Origin: Luzula sylvatica
Taxonomy: Eukaryota; Streptophyta; Magnoliopsida; Poales; Juncaceae
Direction of reading: 5' to 3'
NCBI GenBank assembly: GCA_946800325.1
Contig: CAMPEJ010000004.1
Coordinates: forward strand, 1-64,000
DNA: 64,000 nucleotides
Part shown: piece after piece, positions 25,737 through 40,448 of the stretch
Position numbering within the stretch: position 1 is the first letter of the stretch
Layout of the letters: each line of letters begins with the position of its first letter
Position numbers and translations under genes: made by a program
Notes under the pieces: generated by a model
Told to the model about the DNA's origin: nothing
The model's database searches: none
Seen by the model: only the letters and a program-made list of their open reading frames with translations

Positions 25737-27967
25737 TTTTCAATCGAAAAACAAACTTTCTTAGTGTTTGTAAATTTTGGTGAAATGTTATGCAGTAAAA
25801 GATACGATTCCAATGATCTCAAAATACGTTATTTGAACTCCCCAAAGCATAAACAAATTGTTTTGAATCGAAAAACAAACTTTCTTAGTGTTTGTAAATT
25901 TTGGTGAAATGTTATGTGGTAAAAGATACGATTCTAATGATCTCAAAATACGTTATTTGAACTCCCCAAAGCATAAACAAATTGTTTTGAATCGAAAAAC
26001 AAACTTTCTTAGTGTTTGTAAATTTTGGTGAAATGTTATGTAGTAAAAGATACGATTCCAATGATCTCAAAATACGTTATTTGAACTCCCCAAAGCATAA
26101 ACAAATTGTTTTGAATCGAAAAACAAATTTCTTAGTGTTTGTAAATTTTGGTAAAATGTTATGTGGTAAAAGATACGATTCAAATGATCTGAAAATACGT
26201 TATTTGAACTCCCCAAAGCATAAACAGATTGTTTTGAATCGAAAAACAAACTTTCTTAGTGTTTGTAAATTTTGGTGAAATGTTATGTGGTAAAAGATAC
26301 GATTCGAATGATCTCAAAATACGTTATTTGAACTCCCCAAAGCATAAACAATTTGTTTTGGATCGAAAAACAAACTTTCTTAGTGTTTGTAAATTTTGGT
26401 GAAATGTTATGTAGTAAAAGATACGATTCAAATGATCTCAAAATACGTTATTTGAACTCCCCAAAGCATACACAGATTGTTTTGAATCGAAAAACAAACT
26501 TTCTTAGTGTTTGTAAATTTGGGTGAAATGTTATGTGGTAAAAGATACGATTCAAATGATCTCAAAATACGTTATTTGAACTCCCCAAAGCATAAACAAA
26601 TTGTTTTGAATCGAAAAACAAACTTTCTTAGTGTTTGTAAATTTTGGTGAAATGTTATGTGGTAAAAGATACGATTCGAATGATCTAAAAATAGGTTATT
26701 TGAACTCCCCAAAGCATAAACAAATTGTTTTGAATCGAAAAACAAACTTTCGTAGTGTTTGTAAATTTTGGTGAAATGTTATGTAGTAAAAGATACGATT
26801 CCAATGATCTCAAAATACGTTATTTGAACTCCCCAAAGCATAAACAAATTGTTTTGAATCGAAAAACAAACTTTCTTAGTGTTTGTAAATTTTGGTAAAA
26901 TGTTATGTGGTAAAAGATACGATTCAAATGATCTCAAAATACGTTATTTGAACTCCCCAAAGCATAAACAGATTGTTTTGAATCGAAAACCAAACTTTCT
27001 TAGTGTTTGTAAATTTTGGTGAAATGTTATGTGGTAAAAGATACGATTCGAATGATCTAAAAATATGTTATTTGAACTCCCCAAAGCATAAACAAATTGT
27101 TTTGGATCGAAAAACAAACTTTCTTAGTGTTTGTAAATTTTGGTGAAATGTTATGTAGTAAAAGATACGATTCAAATGATATCAAAATACGTTATTTGAA
27201 CTCCCCAAAGCATAAACAGATTGTTTTGAATCGAAAAACAAACTTTCTTAGTGTTTGTAAATTTGGGTGAAATGTTATGTGGTAAAAGATACGATTCAAA
27301 TGATCTCAAAATACGTTATTTGAACTCCCCAAAGCATAAACAGATTGTTTTGAATCGAAAAACAAACTTTCGTAGTGTTTGTAAATTTTGGTGAAATGTT
27401 ATGTAGTAAAACATACGATTCCAATGATCTCAAAATACGTTATTTGAACTCCCCAAAGCATAAACAGATTGTTTTAAATCGAAAAACAAACTTTCTTAGT
27501 GTTTGTAAATTTTGGTAAAATGTTATGTGGTAAAAGATACGATTCAAATGATCTCAAAATACGTTATTTGAACTCCCCAAAGCATAAACAGATTGTTTTG
27601 AATCGAAAAACAAACTTTCTTAGTGTTTGTAAATTTTGGTGAAATGTTATGTGGTAAAAGATACGATTCGAATGATCTAAAAATATGTTATTTGAACTCC
27701 CCAAAGCATAAACAAATTGTTTTGAATCGAAAAACAAACTTTCTTAGTGTTTGTAAATTTTGGTAAAATGTTATGTGGTAAAATATACGATTCCAATGAT
27801 CTCAAAATACGTTATTTGAACTCCCCAAAGCATAAACAGATTGTTTTGAATCGAAAAACAAACTTTCTTAGTGTTTGTAAATTTTGGTGAAATGTTATGT
27901 GGTAAAAGATACGATTCAAATGATCTCAAAATACGTTATTTGAACTCCCCAAAGCATAAACAGATTG
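25737..27967 (+). repeat. 18-monomer HOR (2231 bp), unit 1
   Basis: The unit is phased on TTTTCAATCG, found at 25737 and again at 27968. It contains, in order, TATGCAG, GATTCTAAT, the 1-bp-deleted ACAAATTTC (26123), GATCTGAAA, TTTTGGATCG, AATTTGGG, AGGTTAT, ATCGAAAACC and AAAACATACG (27411). Its length is 18 x 124 minus the one deleted base. It carries AACAATTTG near 26347, which units 2, 5 and 6 lack. Confidence 0.9.
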
Positions 27968-29082
27968 TTTTCAATCGAAAAACAAACTTTCTTAGTGTTT
28001 GTAAATTTTGGTGAAATGTTATGCAGTAAAAGATACGATTCCAATGATCTCAAAATACGTTATTTGAACTCCCCAAAGCATAAACAAATTGTTTTGAATC
28101 GAAAAACAAACTTTCTTAGTGTTTGTAAATTTTGGTGAAATGTTATGTGGTAAAAGATACGATTCTAATGATCTCAAAATACGTTATTTGAACTCCCCAA
28201 AGCATAAACAAATTGTTTTGAATCGAAAAACAAACTTTCTTAGTGTTTGTAAATTTTGGTGAAATGTTATGTAGTAAAAGATACGATTCCAATGATCTCA
28301 AAATACGTTATTTGAACTCCCCAAAGCATAAATAAATTGTTTTGAATCGAAAAACAAATTTCTTAGTGTTTGTAAATTTTGGTAAAATGTTATGTGGTAA
28401 AAGATACGATTCAAATGATCTGAAAATACGTTATTTGAACTCCCCAAAGCATAAACAGATTGTTTTGAATCGAAAAACAAACTTTCTTAGTGTTTGTAAA
28501 TTTTGGTGAAATGTTATGTGGTAAAAGATACGATTCGAATGATCTCAAAATACGTTATTTGAACTCCCCAAAGCATAAACAGATTGTTTTGGATCGAAAA
28601 ACAAACTTTCTTAGTGTTTGTAAATTTTGGTGAAATGTTATGTAGTAAAAGATACGATTCAAATGATCTCAAAATACGTTATTTGAACTCCCCAAAGCAT
28701 ACACAGATTGTTTTGAATCGAAAAACAAACTTTCTTAGTGTTTGTAAATTTGGGTGAAATGTTATGTGGTAAAAGATACGATTCAAATGATCTCAAAATA
28801 CGTTATTTGAACTCCCCAAAGCATAAACAAATTGTTTTGAATCGAAAAACAAACTTTCTTAGTGTTTGTAAATTTTGGTAAAATGTTATGTGGTAAAATA
28901 TAGGATTCAAATGATCTCAAAATACGTTATTTGAACTCCCCAAAGCATAAACAGATTGTTTTGAATCGAAAAACAAACTTTCTTAGTGTTTGTAAATTTT
29001 GGTGAAATGTTATGTGGTAAAAGATACGATTCAAATGATCTCAAAATACGTTATTTGAACTCCCCAAAGCATAAACAGATTG
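27968..29082 (+). repeat. 18-monomer HOR, unit 2, half length (1115 bp, 9 monomers)
   Basis: The marker order follows unit 1 from TTTTCAATCG through ACAAATTTC (28354) and AATTTGGG, then jumps to AAAATATAGG near 28897 and restarts at 29083. This is a 9-monomer deletion within the unit, or a recombinant unit. It carries AATAAATTG near 28330 and AACAGATTG near 28578, both shared with unit 5. Confidence 0.85.
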
Positions 29083-31313
29083 TTTTCAATCGAAAAACAA
29101 ACTTTCTTAGTGTTTGTAAATTTTGGTGAAATGTTATGCAGTAAAAGATACGATTCCAATGATCTCAAAATACGTTATTTGAACTCCCCAAAGCATAAAC
29201 AAATTGTTTTGAATCGAAAAACAAACTTTCTTAGTGTTTGTAAATTTTGGTGAAATGTTATGTGGTAAAAGATACGATTCTAATGATCTCAAAATACGTT
29301 ATTTGAACTCCCCAAAGCATAAACAAATTGTTTTGAATCGAAAAACAAACTTTCTTAGTGTTTGTAAATTTTGGTGAAATGTTATGTAGTAAAAGATACG
29401 ATTCCAATGATCTCAAAATACGTTATTTGAACTCCCCAAAGCATAAACAAATTGTTTTGAATCGAAAAACAAATTTCTTAGTGTTTGTAAATTTTGGTAA
29501 AATGTTATGTGGTAAAAGATACGATTCAAATGATCTGAAAATACGTTATTTGAACTCCCCAAAGCATAAACAGATTGTTTTGAATCGAAAAACAAACTTT
29601 CTTAGTGTTTGTAAATTTTGGTGAAATGTTATGTGGTAAAAGATACGATTCGAATGATCTCAAAATACGTTATTTGAACTCCCCAAAGCATAAACAATTT
29701 GTTTTGGATCGAAAAACAAACTTTCTTAGTGTTTGTAAATTTTGGTGAAATGTTATGTAGTAAAAGATACGATTCAAATGATCTCAAAATACGTTATTTG
29801 AACTCCCCAAAGCATACACAGATTGTTTTGAATCGAAAAACAAACTTTCTTAGTGTTTGTAAATTTGGGTGAAATGTTATGTGGTAAAAGATACGATTCA
29901 AATGATCTCAAAATACGTTATTTGAACTCCCCAAAGCATAAACAAATTGTTTTGAATCGAAAAACAAACTTTCTTAGTGTTTGTAAATTTTGGTGAAATG
30001 TTATGTGGTAAAAGATACGATTCGAATGATCTAAAAATAGGTTATTTGAACTCCCCAAAGCATAAACAAATTGTTTTGAATCGAAAAACAAACTTTCGTA
30101 GTGTTTGTAAATTTTGGTGAAATGTTATGTAGTAAAAGATACGATTCCAATGATCTCAAAATACGTTATTTGAACTCCCCAAAGCATAAACAAATTGTTT
30201 TGAATCGAAAAACAAACTTTCTTAGTGTTTGTAAATTTTGGTAAAATGTTATGTGGTAAAAGATACGATTCAAATGATCTCAAAATACGTTATTTGAACT
30301 CCCCAAAGCATAAACAGATTGTTTTGAATCGAAAACCAAACTTTCTTAGTGTTTGTAAATTTTGGTGAAATGTTATGTGGTAAAAGATACGATTCGAATG
30401 ATCTAAAAATATGTTATTTGAACTCCCCAAAGCATAAACAAATTGTTTTGGATCGAAAAACAAACTTTCTTAGTGTTTGTAAATTTTGGTAAAATGTTAT
30501 GTGGTAAAAGATACGATTCAAATGATCTCAAAATACGTTATTTGAACTCCCCAAAGCATAAACAGATTGTTTTGAATCGAAAAACAAACTTTCTTAGTGT
30601 TTGTAAATTTTGGTAAAATGTTATGTGGTAAAAGATACGATTCAAATGATCTCAAAATACGTTATTTGAACTCCCCAAAGCATAAACAGATTGTTTTGAA
30701 TCGAAAAACAAACTTTCTTAGTGTTTGTAAATTTTGGTGAAATGTTATGTGGTAAAAGATACGATTCGAATGATCTAAAAATATGTTATTTGAACTCCCC
30801 AAAGCATAAACAAATTGTTTTGAATCGAAAAACAAACTTTCTTAGTGTTTGTAAATTTTGGTAAAATGTTATGTGGTAAAATATAGGATTCAAATGATCT
30901 CAAAATACGTTATTTGAACTCCCCAAAGCATAAACAGATTGTTTTGAATCGAAAAACAAACTTTCTTAGTGTTTGTAAATTTTGGTGAAATGTTATGTGG
31001 TAAAAGATACGATTCAAATGATCTCAAAATACGTTATTTGAACTCCCCAAAGCATAAACAGATTGTTTTCAATCGAAAAACAAACTTTCTTAGTGTTTGT
31101 AAATTTTGGTGAAATGTTATGCAGTAAAAGATACGATTCCAATGATCTCAAAATACGTTATTTGAACTCCCCAAAGCATAAACAAATTGTTTTGAATCGA
31201 AAAACAAACTTTCTTAGTGTTTGTAAATTTTGGTGAAATGTTATGTGGTAAAAGATACGATTCAAATGATCTCAAAATACGTTATTTGAACTCCCCAAAG
31301 CATAAACAGATTG
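29083..31313 (+). repeat. 18-monomer HOR, unit 3, internally recombined
   Basis: It has the full 2231-bp length and the ACAAATTTC marker at 29469. Its last third differs from units 1, 4, 5 and 6: the AAAACATACG monomer is missing and a stretch near 30480-31060 carries GGTAAAATG and AAAATATAGG monomers instead. The TTTTCAATCG marker occurs twice at its end (31066 and 31314), 248 bp apart, so a two-monomer duplication restored the unit length. Confidence 0.85.
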
Positions 31314-33544
31314 TTTTCAATCGAAAAACAAACTTTCTTAGTGTTTGTAAATTTTGGTGAAATGTTATGCAGTAAAAGATACGATTCCAATGATCTCAAA
31401 ATACGTTATTTGAACTCCCCAAAGCATAAACAAATTGTTTTGAATCGAAAAACAAACTTTCTTAGTGTTTGTAAATTTTGGTGAAATGTTATGTGGTAAA
31501 AGATACGATTCTAATGATCTCAAAATACGTTATTTGAACTCCCCAAAGCATAAACAAATTGTTTTGAATCGAAAAACAAACTTTCTTAGTGTTTGTAAAT
31601 TTTGGTGAAATGTTATGTAGTAAAAGATACGATTCCAATGATCTCAAAATACGTTATTTGAACTCCCCAAAGCATAAACAAATTGTTTTGAATCGAAAAA
31701 CAAATTTCTTAGTGTTTGTAAATTTTGGTAAAATGTTATGTGGTAAAAGATACGATTCAAATGATCTGAAAATACGTTATTTGAACTCCCCAAAGCATAA
31801 ACAGATTGTTTTGAATCGAAAAACAAACTTTCTTAGTGTTTGTAAATTTTGGTGAAATGTTATGTGGTAAAAGATACGATTCGAATGATCTCAAAATACG
31901 TTATTTGAACTCCCCAAAGCATAAACAATTTGTTTTGGATCGAAAAACAAACTTTCTTAGTGTTTGTAAATTTTGGTGAAATGTTATGTAGTAAAAGATA
32001 CGATTCAAATGATCTCAAAATACGTTATTTGAACTCCCCAAAGCATACACAGATTGTTTTGAATCGAAAAACAAACTTTCTTAGTGTTTGTAAATTTGGG
32101 TGAAATGTTATGTGGTAAAAGATACGATTCAAATGATCTCAAAATACGTTATTTGAACTCCCCAAAGCATAAACAAATTGTTTTGAATCGAAAAACAAAC
32201 TTTCTTAGTGTTTGTAAATTTTGGTGAAATGTTATGTGGTAAAAGATACGATTCGAATGATCTAAAAATAGGTTATTTGAACTCCCCAAAGCATAAACAA
32301 ATTGTTTTGAATCGAAAAACAAACTTTCGTAGTGTTTGTAAATTTTGGTGAAATGTTATGTAGTAAAAGATACGATTCCAATGATCTCAAAATACGTTAT
32401 TTGAACTCCCCAAAGCATAAACAAATTGTTTTGAATCGAAAAACAAACTTTCTTAGTGTTTGTAAATTTTGGTAAAATGTTATGTGGTAAAAGATACGAT
32501 TCAAATGATCTCAAAATACGTTATTTGAACTCCCCAAAGCATAAACAGATTGTTTTGAATCGAAAACCAAACTTTCTTAGTGTTTGTAAATTTTGGTGAA
32601 ATGTTATGTGGTAAAAGATACGATTCGAATGATCTAAAAATATGTTATTTGAACTCCCCAAAGCATAAACAAATTGTTTTGGATCGAAAAACAAACTTTC
32701 TTAGTGTTTGTAAATTTTGGTGAAATGTTATGTAGTAAAAGATACGATTCAAATGATATCAAAATACGTTATTTGAACTCCCCAAAGCATAAACAGATTG
32801 TTTTGAATCGAAAAACAAACTTTCTTAGTGTTTGTAAATTTGGGTGAAATGTTATGTGGTAAAAGATACGATTCAAATGATCTCAAAATACGTTATTTGA
32901 ACTCCCCAAAGCATAAACAGATTGTTTTGAATCGAAAAACAAACTTTCGTAGTGTTTGTAAATTTTGGTGAAATGTTATGTAGTAAAACATACGATTCCA
33001 ATGATCTCAAAATACGTTATTTGAACTCCCCAAAGCATAAACAGATTGTTTTAAATCGAAAAACAAACTTTCTTAGTGTTTGTAAATTTTGGTAAAATGT
33101 TATGTGGTAAAAGATACGATTCAAATGATCTCAAAATACGTTATTTGAACTCCCCAAAGCATAAACAGATTGTTTTGAATCGAAAAACAAACTTTCTTAG
33201 TGTTTGTAAATTTTGGTGAAATGTTATGTGGTAAAAGATACGATTCGAATGATCTAAAAATATGTTATTTGAACTCCCCAAAGCATAAACAAATTGTTTT
33301 GAATCGAAAAACAAACTTTCTTAGTGTTTGTAAATTTTGGTAAAATGTTATGTGGTAAAATATACGATTCCAATGATCTCAAAATACGTTATTTGAACTC
33401 CCCAAAGCATAAACAGATTGTTTTGAATCGAAAAACAAACTTTCTTAGTGTTTGTAAATTTTGGTGAAATGTTATGTGGTAAAAGATACGATTCAAATGA
33501 TCTCAAAATACGTTATTTGAACTCCCCAAAGCATAAACAGATTG
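31314..33544 (+). repeat. 18-monomer HOR (2231 bp), unit 4
   Basis: Markers: ACAAATTTC at 31700, AACAATTTG near 31925, GATATC near 32757 and AAAACATACG at 32988. It matches unit 1 better than unit 3, sharing AACAATTTG, GATATC and the AAAACATACG monomer at an offset of 5577 bp (45 monomers minus 3). A pair of units was therefore probably copied together. Confidence 0.9.
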
Positions 33545-35775
33545 TTTTCAATCGAAAAACAAACTTTCTTAGTGTTTGTAAATTTTGGTGAAATGTTATG
33601 CAGTAAAAGATACGATTCCAATGATCTCAAAATACGTTATTTGAACTCCCCAAAGCATAAACAAATTGTTTTGAATCGAAAAACAAACTTTCTTAGTGTT
33701 TGTAAATTTTGGTGAAATGTTATGTGGTAAAAGATACGATTCTAATGATCTCAAAATACGTTATTTGAACTCCCCAAAGCATAAACAAATTGTTTTGAAT
33801 CGAAAAACAAACTTTCTTAGTGTTTGTAAATTTTGGTGAAATGTTATGTAGTAAAAGATACGATTCCAATGATCTCAAAATACGTTATTTGAACTCCCCA
33901 AAGCATAAATAAATTGTTTTGAATCGAAAAACAAATTTCTTAGTGTTTGTAAATTTTGGTAAAATGTTATGTGGTAAAAGATACGATTCAAATGATCTGA
34001 AAATACGTTATTTGAACTCCCCAAAGCATAAACAGATTGTTTTGAATCGAAAAACAAACTTTCTTAGTGTTTGTAAATTTTGGTGAAATGTTATGTGGTA
34101 AAAGATACGATTCGAATGATCTCAAAATACGTTATTTGAACTCCCCAAAGCATAAACAGATTGTTTTGGATCGAAAAACAAACTTTCTTAGTGTTTGTAA
34201 ATTTTGGTGAAATGTTATGTAGTAAAAGATACGATTCAAATGATCTCAAAATACGTTATTTGAACTCCCCAAAGCATACACAGATTGTTTTGAATCGAAA
34301 AACAAACTTTCTTAGTGTTTGTAAATTTGGGTGAAATGTTATGTGGTAAAAGATACGATTCAAATGATCTCAAAATACGTTATTTGAACTCCCCAAAGCA
34401 TAAACAAATTGTTTTGAATCGAAAAACAAACTTTCTTAGTGTTTGTAAATTTTGGTGAAATGTTATGTGGTAAAAGATACGATTCGAATGATCTAAAAAT
34501 AGGTTATTTGAACTCCCCAAAGCATAAACAAATTGTTTTGAATCGAAAAACAAACTTTCGTAGTGTTTGTAAATTTTGGTGAAATGTTATGTAGTAAAAG
34601 ATACGATTCCAATGATCTCAAAATACGTTATTTGAACTCCCCAAAGCATAAACAAATTGTTTTGAATCGAAAAACAAACTTTCTTAGTGTTTGTAAATTT
34701 TGGTAAAATGTTATGTGGTAAAAGATACGATTCAAATGATCTCAAAATACGTTATTTGAACTCCCCAAAGCATAAACAGATTGTTTTGAATCGAAAACCA
34801 AACTTTCTTAGTGTTTGTAAATTTTGGTGAAATGTTATGTGGTAAAAGATACGATTCGAATGATCTAAAAATATGTTATTTGAACTCCCCAAAGCATAAA
34901 CAAATTGTTTTGGATCGAAAAACAAACTTTCTTAGTGTTTGTAAATTTTGGTGAAATGTTATGTAGTAAAAGATACGATTCAAATGATCTCAAAATACGT
35001 TATTTGAACTCCCCAAAGCATAAACAGATTGTTTTGAATCGAAAAACAAACTTTCTTAGTGTTTGTAAATTTGGGTGAAATGTTATGTGGTAAAAGATAC
35101 GATTCAAATGATCTCAAAATACGTTATTTGAACTCCCCAAAGCATAAACAGATTGTTTTGAATCGAAAAACAAACTTTCGTAGTGTTTGTAAATTTTGGT
35201 GAAATGTTATGTAGTAAAACATACGATTCCAATGATCTCAAAATACGTTATTTGAACTCCCCAAAGCATAAACAGATTGTTTTAAATCGAAAAACAAACT
35301 TTCTTACTGTTTGTAAATTTTGGTAAAATGTTATGTGGTAAAAGATACGATTCAAATGATCTCAAAATACGTTATTTGAACTCCCCAAAGCATAAACAGA
35401 TTGTTTTGAATCGAAAAACAAACTTTCTTAGTGTTTGTAAATTTTGGTGAAATGTTATGTGGTAAAAGATACGATTCGAATGATCTAAAAATATGTTATT
35501 TGAACTCCCCAAAGCATAAACAAATTGTTTTGAATCGAAAAACAAACTTTCTTAGTGTTTGTAAATTTTGGTAAAATGTTATGTGGTAAAATATACGATT
35601 CCAATGATCTCAAAATACGTTATTTGAACTCCCCAAAGCATAAACAGATTGTTTTGAATCGAAAAACAAACTTTCTTAGTGTTTGTAAATTTTGGTGAAA
35701 TGTTATGTGGTAAAAGATACGATTCAAATGATCTCAAAATACGTTATTTGAACTCCCCAAAGCATAAACAGATTG
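33545..35775 (+). repeat. 18-monomer HOR (2231 bp), unit 5
   Basis: It has ACAAATTTC at 33931 and AAAACATACG at 35219. It shares AATAAATTG (near 33907) and AACAGATTGTTTTGGATCG with unit 2, 5577 bp upstream. TTTCTTACTG near 35301 is private among the units. Confidence 0.9.
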
Positions 35776-38006
35776 TTTTCAATCGAAAAACAAACTTTCT
35801 TAGTGTTTGTAAATTTTGGTGAAATGTTATGCAGTAAAAGATACGATTCCAATGATCTCAAAATACGTTATTTGAACTCCCCAAAGCATAAACAAATTGT
35901 TTTGAATCGAAAAACAAACTTTCTTAGTGTTTGTAAATTTTGGTGAAATGTTATGTGGTAAAAGATACGATTCTAATGATCTCAAAATACGTTATTTGAA
36001 CTCCCCAAAGCATAAACAAATTGTTTTGAATCGAAAAACAAACTTTCTTAGTGTTTGTAAATTTTGGTGAAATGTTATGTAGTAAAAGATACGATTCCAA
36101 TGATCTCAAAATACGTTATTTGAACTCCCCAAAGCATAAACAAATTGTTTTGAATCGAAAAACAAATTTCTTAGTGTTTGTAAATTTTGGTAAAATGTTA
36201 TGTGGTAAAAGATACGATTCAAATGATCTGAAAATACGTTATTTGAACTCCCCAAAGCATAAACAGATTGTTTTGAATCGAAAAACAAACTTTCTTAGTG
36301 TTTGTAAATTTTGGTGAAATGTTATGTGGTAAAAGATACGATTCGAATGATCTCAAAATACGTTATTTGAACTCCCCAAAGCATAAACAGATTGTTTTGG
36401 ATCGAAAAACAAACTTTCTTAGTGTTTGTAAATTTTGGTGAAATGTTATGTAGTAAAAGATACGATTCAAATGATCTCAAAATACGTTATTTGAACTCCC
36501 CAAAGCATACACAGATTGTTTTGAATCGAAAAACAAACTTTCTTAGTGTTTGTAAATTTGGGTGAAATGTTATGTGGTAAAAGATACGATTCAAATGATC
36601 TCAAAATACGTTATTTGAACTCCCCAAAGCATAAACACATTGTTTTGAATCGAAAAACAAACTTTCTTAGTGTTTGTAAATTTTGGTGAAATGTTATGTG
36701 GTAAAAGATACGATTCGAATGATCTAAAAATAGGTTATTTGAACTCCCCAAAGCATAAACAAATTGTTTTGAATCGAAAAACAAACTTTCGTAGTGTTTG
36801 TAAATTTTGGTGAAATGTTATGTAGTAAAAGATACGATTCCAATGATCTCAAAATACGTTATTTGAACTCCCCAAAGCATAAACAAATTGTTTTGAATCG
36901 AAAAACAAACTTTCTTAGTGTTTGTAAATTTTGGTAAAATGTTATGTGGTAAAAGATACGATTCAAATGATCTCAAAATACGTTATTTGAACTCCCCAAA
37001 GCATAAACAGATTGTTTTGAATCGAAAACCAAACTTTCTTAGTGTTTGTAAATTTTGGTGAAATGTTATGTGGTAAAAGATACGATTCGAATGATCTAAA
37101 AATATGTTATTTGAACTCCCCAAAGCATAAACAAATTGTTTTGGATCGAAAAACAAACTTTCTTAGTGTTTGTAAATTTTGGTGAAATGTTATGTAGTAA
37201 AAGATACGATTCAAATGATCTCAAAATACGTTATTTGAACTCCCCAAAGCATAAACAGATTGTTTTGAATCGAAAAACAAACTTTCTTAGTGTTTGTAAA
37301 TTTGGGTGAAATGTTATGTGGTAAAAGATACGATTCAAATGATCTCAAAATACGTCATTTGAACTCCCCAAAGCATAAACAGATTGTTTTGAATCGAAAA
37401 ACAAACTTTCGTAGTGTTTGTAAATTTTGGTGAAATGTTATGTAGTAAAACATACGATTCCAATGATCTCAAAATACGTTATTTGAACTCCCCAAAGCAT
37501 AAACAGATTGTTTTAAATCGAAAAACAAACTTTCTTAGTGTTTGTAAATTTTGGTAAAATGTTATGTGGTAAAAGATACGATTCAAATGATCTCAAAATA
37601 CGTTATTTGAACTCCCCAAAGCATAAATAGATTGTTTTGAATCGAAAAACAAACTTTCTTAGTGTTTGTAAATTTTGGTGAAATGTTATGTGGTAAAAGA
37701 TACGATTCGAATGATCTAAAAATATGTTATTTGAACTCCCCAAAGCATAAACAAATTGTTTTGAATCGAAAAACAAACTTTCTTAGTGTTTGTAAATTTT
37801 GGTAAAATGTTATGTGGTAAAATATACGATTCCAATGATCTCAAAATACGTTATTTGAACTCCCCAAAGCATAAACAGATTGTTTTGAATCGAAAAACAA
37901 ACTTTCTTAGTGTTTGTAAATTTTGGTGAAATGTTATGTGGTAAAAGATACGATTCAAATGATCTCAAAATACGTTATTTTAACTCCCCAAAGCATAAAC
38001 AGATTG
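35776..38006 (+). repeat. 18-monomer HOR (2231 bp), unit 6
   Basis: It has ACAAATTTC at 36162 and AAAACATACG at 37450. Private changes are AACACATTG near 36637, TACGTCATTTG near 37353 and AATAGATTG near 37626. The next monomer in phase (38007) reads TTTTAAATCG instead of TTTTCAATCG and is followed by TATGAAG instead of TATGCAG, which marks the change to the next family. Confidence 0.9.
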
Positions 38007-39120
38007 TTTTAAATCGAAAAACAAACTTTCTTAGTGTTTGTAAATTTTGGTGAAATGTTATGAAGTAAAAGATACGATTCCAATGATCTCAAAATACGTT
38101 ATTTGAACTCCCCAAAGCATAAACAAATTGTTTTGAATCGAAAAACAAACTTTCTTAGTGTTTGTAAATTTTGATGAAATGTTATGTAGTAAAAGATACG
38201 ATTCAAATGATCTCAAAATACGTTATTTGAACTCCCCAAAGCATAAACAGATTGTTTTGAATCGAAAAACAAACTTTCTTAGTGTTTGTAAATTTTGGTG
38301 AAATGTTATGTGGTACAAGATACGATTCAAATGAAGTCAAAATACGTTATTTGAACTCCCCAAAGCATAAACCGATTGTTTTGAATCGAAAAACAAACTT
38401 TCTTAGTGTTTAAAATTTTGGTGAAATGTTATGTAGTAAAAGATACGATTCAAATGATCTCAAAATACGTTATTTGAACTCCCCAAAGCATAAACAGATT
38501 GTTTTGAATCGAAAAACAAACTTTCTTACTGTTTGTAAATTTTGGTGAAATGTTATGTGGTACAAGATACGATTCAAATGAAGTCAAAATACGTTATTTG
38601 AACTCCCCAAAGCATAAACCGATTGTTTTGAATCGAAAAACAAACTTTCTTAGTGTTTAAAATTTTGGTGAAATGTTATGTAGTAAAAGATACGATTCAA
38701 ATGATCTCAAAATACGTTATTTGAACTCCCCAAAGCATAAACAGATTGTTTTGAATCGAAAAACAAACTTTCTTACTGTTTGTAAATTTTGGTGAAATGT
38801 TATGTGGTAAAAGATACGATTCAAATGATCTCCAAATACGTTATTTGAACTCCCCAAAGCATAAACAGATTGTTTTGAATCGAAAAACAAACTGTCTTAG
38901 TGTTTGTAAATTTTGGTTAAATGTTATATGGAAAAAGATACGATTCAAATGATCTCAAAATACGTTATTTGAACTCCCCAAAGCATAAACAAATTGTTTT
39001 CAATCGAAAAACAAACTTTCTTAGTGTTTGTAAATTTTGGTGAAATGTTATGTGGTAAAAGATACGATTCAAATGATCTCAAAATACGTTATTTGAACTC
39101 CCCAAAGCATAAACAGATTG

Positions 39121-40360
39121 TATTGAATCGAAAAACAAACTTTCTTAGTGTTTGTAAATTTTGGTGAAATGTTATGTGGTACAAGATACGATTCAAATGA
39201 TGTCAAAATACGTTATTTGAACTCCCCAAAGCATAAACAAATTGTTTTGAATCGAAAAACAAAATTTCTTAGTGTTTGTAAATTTTGGTAAAATGTTATG
39301 TGGTAAAAGATACGATTCAATTGATCTCAAAATACGTTATTTGAACTCCCCAAAGCATAAACAGATTGTTTTGAATCGAAAAACAAACTTTCTTAGTGTT
39401 TGTAAATTTTGGTGAAATGTTATGTGGTAAAAGATACGATTCAAATGATCTCAAAATACGTTATTTGAACTCCCCAAAGCATAAACAGATTGTTTTGAAT
39501 CGAAAAACAAACTTTCGTAGTGTTTGTAAATTTTGGTGAAATCTTATGTGGTAAAAGATACGATTCAAATGATGTCAAAATACGTTATTTGAACTCCCCA
39601 AAGCATAAACAAATTGTTTTGAATCGAAAAACAAACTTTCTTAGTGTTTGTAAATTTTGGTAAAATGTTATGTGGTAAAAGATACGATTCAAATGATCTC
39701 AAAATACGTTATTTGAACTCCCCAAAGCATAAACAGATTGTATTGAATCGAAAAACAAACTTTCTTAGTGTTTGTAAATTTTGGTGAAATGTTATGTGGT
39801 ACAAGATACGATTCAAATGATGTCAAAATACGTTATTTGAACTCCCCAAAGCATAAACAAATTGTTTTGAATCGAAAAACAAAATTTCTTAGTGTTTGTA
39901 AATTTTGGTAAAATGTTATGTGGTAAAAGATACGATTCAATTGATCTCAAAATACGTTATTTGAACTCCCCAAAGCATAAACAGATTGTTTTGAATCGAA
40001 AAACAAACTTTCTTAGTGTTTGTAAATTTTGGTGAAATGTTATGTGGTAAAAGATACGATTCAAATGATCTCAAAATACGTTATTTGAACTCCCCAAAGC
40101 ATAAACAGATTGTTTTGAATCGAAAAACAAACTTTCGTAGTGTTTGTAAATTTTGGTGAAATCTTATGTGGTAAAAGATACGATTCAAATGATGTCAAAA
40201 TACGTTATTTGAACTCCCCAAAGCATAAACAAATTGTTTTGAATCGAAAAACAAACTTTCTTAGTGTTTGTAAATTTTGGTAAAATGTTATCTGGTAAAA
40301 GATACGATTCAAATGATCTCAAAATACGTTATTTGAACTCCCCAAAGCATAAACAGATTG
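39121..40360 (+). repeat. Tandem pair of a 5-monomer unit (620 bp) inside the 2610-bp repeat
   Basis: TATTGAATCG at 39121 and 39741, AATTGATCTC near 39319 and 39939, and AATCTTATG near 39541 and 40161 are each 620 bp apart. The related copy at 51.5-53.3 kb has only one such unit, so this pair is either a later duplication here or was lost there. Confidence 0.85.
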
Positions 40361-40448
40361 TTTTGAATCGAAAAACAAACTTTCTTAGTGTTTGTAAATT
40401 TTGGTGAAATGTTATGTGGTAAAAGATACGATTCAAATGATCTCAAAA

